Below are positions 25,978 through 33,119 of a stretch of DNA of 64,000 nucleotides, piece after piece (position 1 is the stretch's first letter; every line of letters starts with the position of its first letter). A model generated the notes under the pieces. That model had not been told where the DNA came from. It searched no databases and worked only from the letters and a program-made list of their open reading frames with translations. The stretch is from contig DIYG01000141.1 of NCBI GenBank assembly GCA_002428935.1, forward strand, positions 1 through 64,000, written 5' to 3'. A program made the translations under genes and the position numbers. This DNA is from Halieaceae bacterium UBA6060. GTDB lineage: Bacteria; Pseudomonadota; Gammaproteobacteria; Pseudomonadales; Halieaceae.

Positions 25978-27160
25978 AACAAAGCGGGCGAGCGCGCTCA
26001 AAGGCATGCTTGCACACCCGGGCTTATTGCTTGTGGGGGCCGCGGCGTTTTCCATGTCGACCTTGTTCAGCGCCTTGAAGCCGGTGCTCCTCGCCCGACT
26101 GTTGGAGGAAACCTCCTGGAGCGAAGGCTTTGTGGGACTGGTGGTTGCGATGCCCTTTATCGGCATCGCTGTGGCGTCGCTGCTGTACTATTTTCGTCCC
26201 CCGCGGGCGGCGTTGCGTCACCTGGCCATGGCCTACGGTCTGCTTCTGGTGCTTGCGGAATTGCTGAGCGCCAAGGTTTTTCATCACGCTAGTTGGCTTT
26301 TACCGCTGCAGTTTGTCGCTGGCTTTGCCGTCGGTGCCCTCATGGCGGGGACCTCCAGGCTGGTAGCCGTGAGTGCCTGCCCCGACGAGAGTTTCGGTTT
26401 CATTGATATGCTCGCCGTGACGATGATGTCCGTGATGGTCGCTGCCGTGGGTGCCGCTGTCGCCGCGTCGGGAGTTCGCGGTGGCTACCTCCTCGCGGCG
26501 GGGCTTTGTGCGGCCTACGCCCTGTTGATTGCCTTGTTCAAAGAGCCTAAGAGTCTGCTGGTACACCACGACCACGCCATGCCTTTACCGCAGGTGGGTT
26601 TGCGTCCCATAGCTGTTATCTCCATGGGTGTTTTGTTCGTCACCTGCAGCGGGGTTGGCTTTGCGTTTATGTTCACCCTGGCGGCGGATCTGGGCCTGGG
26701 CTACGACGTGGCGGGGGAGCGGATCGGTCTGCTGTTGCTGTTCTCAGCCTTGGCCTGCCAGGTGGGTGGTTGGGCCAGCGGTCGATTCGGTCCGCGCTAT
26801 CCGCTCCTTGGCGCGTTTACCGCTTGCGCAGGCGGTTGGTGGCTCGCGGTCCACGCCAATAGTCTAGGGATGTTTTTTCTTGGTTTGATTCCCGCCGTTT
26901 GTGCGCTTCAGTTCACCTTTCCCATACTTCTGGCATTGGCTGGCTCCCTTGATGAGCACGGCCACTGGGCGGGCATAGGGGCACCGCTCGTCACCAGCGG
27001 CTTTGCCTGGGCCGCAGTGTTAGCGGGTGTGGTGGTACAGAACTTTAGCGTGGAGGCTCTGGGAACGACCAGTGCTTTGGGTATGTTCCTTTGCGTTCTC
27101 CTGCTCTGGCCCGCGACGGCGGCGCCAGCGGTGGGCCCAATAGCTAACGCGCCTGTCTAG
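25952..27160 (+). CDS. MFS transporter
   Basis: A 402-residue membrane protein with about 12 hydrophobic helices; it shows no diagnostic substrate motif. The first helix is followed by SEGFVGLVVAMPFIGIAVASLLYYFRPPRAALRH, the usual loop-2 position. It starts at TTG 25952 and overlaps the oxygenase gene by 26 bases; ATG 26006 is an alternative start. The overlap suggests joint expression with the oxygenase. Confidence 0.8.
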   Translation: MRLRTLPVETKRASALKGMLAHPGLLLVGAAAFSMSTLFSALKPVLLARLLEETSWSEGFVGLVVAMPFIGIAVASLLYYFRPPRAALRHLAMAYGLLLVLAELLSAKVFHHASWLLPLQFVAGFAVGALMAGTSRLVAVSACPDESFGFIDMLAVTMMSVMVAAVGAAVAASGVRGGYLLAAGLCAAYALLIALFKEPKSLLVHHDHAMPLPQVGLRPIAVISMGVLFVTCSGVGFAFMFTLAADLGLGYDVAGERIGLLLLFSALACQVGGWASGRFGPRYPLLGAFTACAGGWWLAVHANSLGMFFLGLIPAVCALQFTFPILLALAGSLDEHGHWAGIGAPLVTSGFAWAAVLAGVVVQNFSVEALGTTSALGMFLCVLLLWPATAAPAVGPIANAPV

Positions 27161-27164
27161 TTCC

Positions 27165-28631
27165 CTAGGGAGTTGCCATGGCGGATTCCAGATGGAGGGC
27201 CATGGCAGCGAGTCGATCATCCTTCCAGCGTTCACCGATCAGGGAGATACCCAGAGGTAAGCCTGCGACGGACGCCAGGGGCAGAGTGATATGGGGATTG
27301 CCGGCCACGGCGGCGGGTCCCGCGAGGCTAGGACCGAAGAACGCGTCGCCGTTTACCCCGTCGATCATCCACGCCGGTCCCGTTGTAATTCCAAGCAGAG
27401 CGTCCAACTGGTGCGTCTCAAACAGCTTGTCCAGACCTTGCTCACCCATGGCCGTTTGCGTTGCGGCGCGCTTCTGTCGGTACTCGGCTTCCGTGTCTTT
27501 TAAGCTCTGGGCCTTGAGAAAAATCGATTGATCGAAGAGGGCGAGTTCGGTTTCGGCGTTGGCCCTATTAAAAGCGATAAGGGCATCCAGCGTGAGTGTG
27601 TTGAACTCGTTCGGTAAGTTCGCAAGATAGGCGTTCAGGTCGCGGCGAAACTCCCACAGCAAAACGTCATAGCTGTCCTGACGATAATTCTCATAGCGCT
27701 CGATACGTAGATCGCTAACCAGTTCAACGCCCGCGTCACGCAAGACTTCCAAGACCTTGTCCAGTTCCGCGTCTCGGCGAGGATCGAAGCCCAGGCTGTC
27801 GGCGGCAACACCGATACGAAGTCCGGCCAGGGAGTCCAGGGCATCGAGGGACATCAGTCCCTTTCGCAACGCCGCTGCCTTGTCGAGTTCCGGATTGGCG
27901 ATAACGGCCAGGGTTCGCGCCGCCAGACGGACATTTTTGGCGATGGGACCGGCGGTATCCTGGGTGAGGGCGAGGGGTACGATGCCTTCGCCGCTGACTA
28001 GTCCGTGCGTCGGTTTGAAGCCCACCACGCCGTTAACGGCCGCCGGACAGACGATAGAGCCGGAGGTCTCCGTACCGATGGCAATGTCCACATAACCCAC
28101 TGCAACGGCCACGGCGGACCCTGAGCTGGATCCACAGGGGCTGCGGGCCGTATCAACAGCATTGTGGGTTTGACCACCGACCCCGCTCCAGCCGGAACTG
28201 GAAAACTCGGAACGGAAATTGGCCCACTCGGACAAATTTGCTTTGCCCAGAATCACCGCTCCCGCATGACGAAGTTGCGCGACCAGAGGAGCATCCCGAC
28301 CGGTCTCGTTGGCGGCGAGGGCCAGGGAGCCGGCGGTGGTCGGAAGTCCTCGCGACTCGATATTGTCTTTCAGAAGTATGGGCTCACCAAAGAGCGGTCC
28401 GCGAGCTTTGCGCTGAAGGTCCAGGGATCGAGCCGTTGGGCTGGCTTCGGGATCAACCGCGATTACCGCTCCGTATTTATGGTCCAAGGCGCTAATCCTG
28501 CGCAGAGCGGATTCCGTACGTGCCTGAGCCTCGCCGGCGGGAAGTTGTGCAGTGACGCTCAAGCTCATTGTCAACAGGAGGGGTGTGATCACCGAAAGGG
28601 ACCAAAAGCGTAGCCGCGTCGCGCTGGGCAT
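27165..28631 (-). CDS. Amidase signature family enzyme, exported
   Basis: A 488-residue amidase with a signal peptide (about 1-28, ending VTAQ). Catalytic triad visible: Lys88 in LLKDN, cis-Ser168 in CGSSSGS and nucleophile Ser192 in TETSGSIVCPA, 24 residues apart as in fatty-acid amide hydrolase and GatA. GVVGFKPTHGLVSGEGIVPL follows as usual. Hydrolyses an amide in the periplasm; the substrate is open. ATG 28631 is preferred (AAGGA upstream), though an ATG 11 codons earlier exists. Convergent with the MFS gene, 4 bases apart. Confidence 0.92.
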   Translation of the reverse strand: MPSATRLRFWSLSVITPLLLTMSLSVTAQLPAGEAQARTESALRRISALDHKYGAVIAVDPEASPTARSLDLQRKARGPLFGEPILLKDNIESRGLPTTAGSLALAANETGRDAPLVAQLRHAGAVILGKANLSEWANFRSEFSSSGWSGVGGQTHNAVDTARSPCGSSSGSAVAVAVGYVDIAIGTETSGSIVCPAAVNGVVGFKPTHGLVSGEGIVPLALTQDTAGPIAKNVRLAARTLAVIANPELDKAAALRKGLMSLDALDSLAGLRIGVAADSLGFDPRRDAELDKVLEVLRDAGVELVSDLRIERYENYRQDSYDVLLWEFRRDLNAYLANLPNEFNTLTLDALIAFNRANAETELALFDQSIFLKAQSLKDTEAEYRQKRAATQTAMGEQGLDKLFETHQLDALLGITTGPAWMIDGVNGDAFFGPSLAGPAAVAGNPHITLPLASVAGLPLGISLIGERWKDDRLAAMALHLESAMATP

Positions 28632-28788
28632 GGGGGATTCCTTTGTGGTTCTGTTGTATGTCATGTGAGTCGTCAGGGCCGATAGGATGGTGGTACTACG
28701 CCACCAGGGCTCCCGTCTTGGCTCCGAAACCGACCACGGTATTCAACTCAAAATCATCCCGTGGACTGGCCCCCGCACAAACGGCGGG

Positions 28789-29475
28789 TCACAGGGGCAG
28801 GGGAATGAAAACGGATGTTGCCGTATGGACGGCTTTCGTAACTCGTCGATTGTCGGCGTCTCCAGCTATCCGGGCCATCATATCTTGAAGAGCAATGAGC
28901 TTGCCAAACAGTCGCTCAAAGCTGAGGTTATCTACCACACCCTGATATTCGTGGGTGATGAGAAACGGCGTTCCATCGGCCTGACGGTTGTTTTTCAGAC
29001 GCCAAAGGAGAATTTCCGTATTGCGAGCGCTGGTCTCGAGGACCGCGGGGTCTAGCGTGTCAAACATGAACGCTTCATCCTCGTAGCCATAGGCTCGCCG
29101 CAACATGCCACCGAGACCCACAGCCAGGGCGAAGACCCTATCCCCTTCAAAGCGGGGATCGAACACCAGCTCTAGGGCTTCTATTTCCTGGCGGCCCTGC
29201 AACTCGCGGAAACTCAGCGCACCCGGGCGAGCCTGGATCTGCACCAGGCGATCTTCGACGGTGGTCCCGTAGCCATGTCGCAGCTGATCCGGGTTGCGCC
29301 GGTAGAGTTTGGTTAGCAGCTCGCGAACAAGGCTACGAGTTTCCGCGATGAACTCATCCGTAACCAGATTAATATCAGACTTGGCCAGGTTCTTGAGTTC
29401 ATAGTTGCTACAGCCCCCGATGGTCAACAGCAGCCAAAGGATCGATAGCAGTCCCAGCACACGGTGACGTGGCAC
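28789..29475 (-). CDS. Predicted lipoprotein of unknown function
   Basis: A 228-residue protein with a hydrophobic leader (VLGLLSILWLLLTIGGCS) ending in a lipobox-like TIGGC, so probably anchored in the envelope. The mature part is helical and charged (AKSDINLVTDEFIAETRSLVRELLTKLYRRNPDQL) with no domain I recognise. I place the start at GTG 29475, just past the stop of the upstream SDR gene; several alternative starts exist inside that gene. Possibly co-transcribed with it. Confidence 0.6.
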   Translation of the reverse strand: MPRHRVLGLLSILWLLLTIGGCSNYELKNLAKSDINLVTDEFIAETRSLVRELLTKLYRRNPDQLRHGYGTTVEDRLVQIQARPGALSFRELQGRQEIEALELVFDPRFEGDRVFALAVGLGGMLRRAYGYEDEAFMFDTLDPAVLETSARNTEILLWRLKNNRQADGTPFLITHEYQGVVDNLSFERLFGKLIALQDMMARIAGDADNRRVTKAVHTATSVFIPLPL

Positions 29476-29485
29476 CGGGGAATGC

Positions 29486-30313
29486 TCAGCGAGCTTCGCG
29501 CGTTCTTTGTGCCATCTTTGCCAGGGCATCGAAGGTGGCATTGGGGTCTTCGCGCTTGAGTTGTAGAAGACCCATCTCCGGGCCGCTGCCCACAGCGATC
29601 TCCGGTAATCCGTTCTCAAACCCATCGATGATCACCTCGGCGCAGGCTGTTACATCCATGCCGCTTTCAATGTCATCGTCTTCCTTCCCCGTGGGTTGGC
29701 CGTCGGGTCCCAGGGCATTACGGGCCACGTTCGTGCGGATAAAGCCCGGAGTTATGGTTGTAACCTGTAGGCCGTCTGCAGCGACTTCCGTACGCAGGCT
29801 GTCGAAGAAGCCCATGACCGCATGTTTTGCTGCACAGTACCCCGTGCGCATGGGGACGCCTATCTTTCCGGCGACGCTGGAAGTAACCGCAAGGTGCCCT
29901 TCACCCCGGGCGATCATCGCCGGCAGCACGGCCTGGGTCAGCGCTATCTGTCCGAGTACATTGATATCCATCATCTGTCGGTACAGAGAGAAGTCCGTGT
30001 CGACGCAGAGGGAGCGCTGCGAAACCCCCGCGTTGTTGATCAAAAGATCAATGGACTCGAAATGTTGCAATACGCTGGCGACCCGGGAAGCCATGGCATC
30101 GTAGTCGGTGACATCGAGAGGCAGCACTAGCGCGTCGGGACAACCCGCCGTGCGACAACGCTCAGCGACGTCCTCAAGAGCATCCTGGTTTCGAGCCGAG
30201 AGCACTAAACGTCCGCCGCGAGCGGCGATGAGCAGGGCAAGTGCTTCGCCGATACCCGATGAGGCACCGGTAATCCACACGACTTTGTTCTCGAAACTGA
30301 ATCCCGAATACAT
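29486..30313 (-). CDS. Short-chain dehydrogenase/reductase
   Basis: A 275-residue classical SDR: NAD(P)-binding TGASSGIGEALAL at residues 15-27, NNAG, catalytic Ser in VTSSVAGKIG and YCAAKHAVM (YxxxK). The C-terminal TITPGFIRTNVARNALG continues the family pattern. Substrate cannot be read from sequence. Divergent from the CBS-domain gene. Confidence 0.9.
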   Translation of the reverse strand: MYSGFSFENKVVWITGASSGIGEALALLIAARGGRLVLSARNQDALEDVAERCRTAGCPDALVLPLDVTDYDAMASRVASVLQHFESIDLLINNAGVSQRSLCVDTDFSLYRQMMDINVLGQIALTQAVLPAMIARGEGHLAVTSSVAGKIGVPMRTGYCAAKHAVMGFFDSLRTEVAADGLQVTTITPGFIRTNVARNALGPDGQPTGKEDDDIESGMDVTACAEVIIDGFENGLPEIAVGSGPEMGLLQLKREDPNATFDALAKMAQRTREAR

Positions 30314-30387
30314 GTTTATACGTCCTCCCGTGAGTTCGGCGGTAGCATAACGGAAAGGCGGTGGTCTTGCCGTGGACGACGCTCCCT

Positions 30388-30395
30388 TCGGGGAG
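30388..30395. other. UUCG-type hairpin in the SDR/CBS intergenic region
   Basis: CTCCC-TTCG-GGGAG (30382-30395) would form a five-pair stem with a stable UUCG tetraloop, about 60 bases ahead of the CBS gene. It may lie in the leader RNA. No function can be assigned. Confidence 0.35.
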
Positions 30396-30456
30396 TACCT
30401 TAGATCGCGGACCTGGATTTAAAACCCGTACCCAAAGCTAGAAGGACAAATACAGC

Positions 30457-30882
30457 ATGGCCACGCCGAGCACGATCCGCGATTGTATGCGCCGAAATCC
30501 CCTGACCATCAATGAGAATGCCAATCTCGCTCAGGCTATCGAAACCCTGGTGGAGTACAAGCTTACGGGCGTAACCGTGGTCGACGATGAGGGACATCCC
30601 ACGGGAGTCCTGTCGGAGATCGATTGTTTGCAATCGGTGCTCAATGCCATCTACAACGACGGTGATCCGGAGCACGCCCTGGTGCGAGATGCGATGACGC
30701 CGGAGATCGTGAGCTGCGCACCGGCGGACAGTATTGTCGAGGTGGCGGCCGATATGCTGGCTACGAGGCAGCGTCGTCGCCCAGTCATAGAAGATGGCCG
30801 TCTTGTGGGACAGGTAAGCTCGAGCAACGTGTTATGGGCCCTGATGGAGCACTCTCGACGGCGCGTCCACGGCAAAAGCTAA
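30457..30882 (+). CDS. CBS-pair protein
   Basis: A 141-residue stand-alone protein of two CBS domains: TIRDCMRRNPLTINENANL and TGVTVVDDEGHPTGVLSEIDCL, then VRDAMTPEIVSCAPADSIVEVAADM and RRRPVIEDGRLVGQVSSSNVL. Such pairs bind adenine nucleotides or similar ligands and regulate other proteins. AGAAGGA precedes the ATG. No partner enzyme is adjacent. Confidence 0.9.
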   Translation: MATPSTIRDCMRRNPLTINENANLAQAIETLVEYKLTGVTVVDDEGHPTGVLSEIDCLQSVLNAIYNDGDPEHALVRDAMTPEIVSCAPADSIVEVAADMLATRQRRRPVIEDGRLVGQVSSSNVLWALMEHSRRRVHGKS

Positions 30883-31596
30883 ATCGGTAAACGTAGGCTC
30901 CTCGTTCTCGATGAGAAGCTGGCCTGAGGGCTGGCCTGTAAAAAATCTGACTTTTTTGGAATAAGCTGAGTTCTGGCCCGTCAGACTATACAGAGGTGGA
31001 GTGAAACACCCTCGGGACGGTACCGTACGGTTGTATTGGGTGCGTCGAGAGAAGGAGCAGAGAGCCTTAAGTCATAAGGCCATCGGCCCGTCAGCATTGA
31101 GCTTATGAGCCCTGACGGTCGCTAAAGCCCTTCCAAGTAGTTCTGATCAGGCTGCGACGCGGCCGTCGGTGCCGTCCCTTTCAATTTCTTGATTTTCCCA
31201 TTCCTTTGACCCCGCTAACGAAGCTTTCCCGGCTTAGGTATTCCATTAGCTGGTGCTTCTCTAGCGAGTGCCGAATGCGGCTGCGCACCCCTGGTTCAGT
31301 CCCAGCGGGGCAAACGCTCTCGCTGCAGAGCACTAAGCTTTCCGATCTCCAAAACTCAAGACCAGGCGCGCGAAGAGCAGGGGTGCAAGAATGGCCACAA
31401 TTTGTCGGAGCAGCTGCACACTTACGATAGGTGGTGCGGTAGGTTGAGGAGGGGGTAATAGCGTGCCAGGGCACATTGGCTAGGCTATGCGCGCCTGTGC
31501 AGGTTCGAGCTGCGTCAGCTACGGGGACTATTACGAGGCGCTATCGTGGATTCTCTGTGGTTTTACTGAGGGCTACGGGTTAGATGATAAGGGTGT
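30883..31596. other. 714 bases without a confident gene
   Basis: Between the CBS gene and the anti-sigma gene stop. Contains a T-run after an A-run at about 30943-30960 (weak terminator for the CBS gene), a 7-base inverted repeat CCGTCAG/CTGACGG at 31088-31118, and a second copy of GGCCCGTCAG near 30977. The only coding candidate is the 47-codon frame listed separately. Codon texture elsewhere looks non-coding; it may be the tail of the anti-sigma transcript or decayed sequence. Confidence 0.45.
31333..31476 (-). CDS. Possible small membrane protein (47 residues), speculative
   Basis: Starting at ATG 31476, the frame encodes a Pro-rich N-terminus (LLPPPQPTAPP), a hydrophobic helix (IVAILAPLLFARLVLSF) and a charged C-terminal GDRKA. 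The shape of one helix with a basic end recalls small membrane proteins or sorting tails, but there is no ribosome binding site and no homologue I recognise. Low confidence; recorded because it lies directly after the sigma/anti-sigma genes on the same strand. Confidence 0.15.
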   Translation of the reverse strand: MCPGTLLPPPQPTAPPIVSVQLLRQIVAILAPLLFARLVLSFGDRKA

Positions 31597-32376
31597 CTAA
31601 CGCTGCCATCCGTCGCTGATGAGCTGAATTTCTTCGTCCAGGCCCAGGGCAATATCAGCCGCATGACGGCTAATGAAAACGGCCACCGGCTCCGCGTCGC
31701 TGGCGCCCGCCGGGATGTAGGCGTCCGTTGGCTCCAGATAGGATTCAAGGCCGGCCGCTTGCGTAACCCAACGATTATCTTCGCGACAGGCCACTGCTCG
31801 CCAGTCCGCATCGCCGCCGCGAAGGAGGTACTCGCGACACCAGCGACCGTCTTCATGGGGAAATGTCAGCACCGACTGCAGTTCTCGTCCGTCACTGAGC
31901 GCAAGCCAATCTCCCCCGGAGGTTTCCTGCTCCAGGGCTGCGGAGACCAGTCTATCGTTACCTGGTAGAGCCGGTGTGGCGTCAAAGCTGGTGTTCATGA
32001 CCAGACCCACGGCTACCGCTGCGACCAGGGAGGCCGCGATAGCCACGGGCCAGTTGGCGCGTGGCCTTGCGCTGGCGATCACCCCAGCGCCAGGGAAGGG
32101 CAGCACGTTGGAACTGTTTCCGCTGAGCTCTTCTTTTGCGGGAGTGGATACACCATCCGATTCGAGGAGGAGGCGCGTTGCCTCGGGAATGGTGGCTCTC
32201 TCGGTCAAGCTATCGCGGAGCTGTTGATTAAGTTCCTGGAGACGAACGAGGGTTCGCTGCAACTCCTGCTCCGAATGCAGGCGCGTTTCCAGTTTTCGCG
32301 AATCCGCCGCGGGGAGTTCACCGTCGAGATAGCGGGACAGTAACTCTAGATCTTGGTTTTCGGCGGGCGATGTCAT
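31597..32376 (-). CDS. Anti-sigma factor (membrane-anchored)
   Basis: A 259-residue protein: an N-terminal RskA-like anti-sigma region (ELLSRYLDGELPAADSRKLE, first 50 residues) without a zinc HxxxCxxC motif, one membrane helix (about residues 109-127) and a periplasmic domain with two cysteines (DGRWCREYLL, WRAVACRED). It lies downstream of the ECF sigma gene on the same strand, as expected for a cognate pair. The periplasmic domain would sense an envelope signal; which one is unknown. Confidence 0.88.
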   Translation of the reverse strand: MTSPAENQDLELLSRYLDGELPAADSRKLETRLHSEQELQRTLVRLQELNQQLRDSLTERATIPEATRLLLESDGVSTPAKEELSGNSSNVLPFPGAGVIASARPRANWPVAIAASLVAAVAVGLVMNTSFDATPALPGNDRLVSAALEQETSGGDWLALSDGRELQSVLTFPHEDGRWCREYLLRGGDADWRAVACREDNRWVTQAAGLESYLEPTDAYIPAGASDAEPVAVFISRHAADIALGLDEEIQLISDGWQR

Positions 32377-32430
32377 TATGTAGGTATCCTGTTCATTCGT
32401 TATCTGCTCGAGCGATACACCAGCTCAGGC

Positions 32431-32943
32431 CTAATCAAGGACCGGTAGCAACTGCTTCCGCGCCCGGGCGATACGACTCATGATCGTACCGATGGGAACC
32501 TGCAGAATCTCTGCAGCTTCCGCATAGCTTTTGCCCTCTACCGCAACCAGGGTTAACGCCATGCGTTGCTCCTCGGGCAAACGTCCGAGGGCGGCCGTGA
32601 CGGCTTGAAGGCTACGTTCTCCTTCAGATTGCACTTCCGCCGAGGGCGACAGCTCTACCGCTTCTCCCGCCTGGATCACCGACGACACGTGACGAACGCG
32701 CACTTCTCGGGATCGCAACTCATCTATCCACATGTTCTTACACACTCGGTATGCCCAACGAGCCGTGTGGGCGTCCCGCGGAATACCACGCTCAAGCAGC
32801 CGCTCCACAGTGCCCTGCAGCAGATCATCTGCGTCGGCGTCAGACCCCGCCAGCGAAAGGCAGAAACGCTTGAGTCCCTGCAATTCGCCCATGAGTTCCT
32901 TTCGCTGACGATCACTCAGTTTTGGGTAGCTCGGCGTTGTCAT
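32431..32943 (-). CDS. ECF-type RNA polymerase sigma factor
   Basis: A 170-residue group IV sigma factor with sigma region 2 (FCLSLAGSDADADDLLQGTVERLLER, RWAYRVCKNMWIDELRSR) and region 4 (LGRLPEEQRMALTLVAVEGKSYAEAAEILQVPIGTIMSRIARARKQL). The gene is divergent from the repeat-protease gene and shares a palindromic promoter region with it, so it probably activates both itself and the protease. Confidence 0.93.
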   Translation of the reverse strand: MTTPSYPKLSDRQRKELMGELQGLKRFCLSLAGSDADADDLLQGTVERLLERGIPRDAHTARWAYRVCKNMWIDELRSREVRVRHVSSVIQAGEAVELSPSAEVQSEGERSLQAVTAALGRLPEEQRMALTLVAVEGKSYAEAAEILQVPIGTIMSRIARARKQLLPVLD

Positions 32944-33119
32944 TTATTCCCTGCTACACTCCATAACGATTCGGACAGGCACTTATTCCCGATAATATGC
33001 GTCGGGAATAGGGGAGACGGTTCGACCGTCATTATAGGCAAGGAAGCGGGCTTCGCGGCGGTTTCCCTGCGGCAAATCCTACGGGTGCCCTTGATGACGC
33101 CTAGGAAGGCGGTAACACA
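32944..33119. promoter_or_regulatory. Divergent ECF promoter pair in an inverted repeat
   Basis: The inverted repeat TATTCCCGA (32984-32992) / TCGGGAATA (33002-33010) places a GGGAATA box on each strand. Rightwards, GGGAATA is followed after about 16 bases by CGTC (33027-33030), a classic ECF -35/-10 pair, heading to the protease gene. Leftwards, GGGAATAA is followed after about 14-16 bases by CGTTA, heading to the sigma gene. The sigma factor next door is the natural candidate to read both. Confidence 0.75.

Noticed and set aside
30943..30960. A-run/T-run after the CBS gene as a terminator
   Set aside because: The stem would be only A-T pairs around TCTGAC, too weak for a confident call.
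31181..31474. 97-codon frame after the anti-sigma gene
   Set aside because: Composition is random-looking with no ribosome binding site; the overlapping 47-codon frame is the slightly better candidate.
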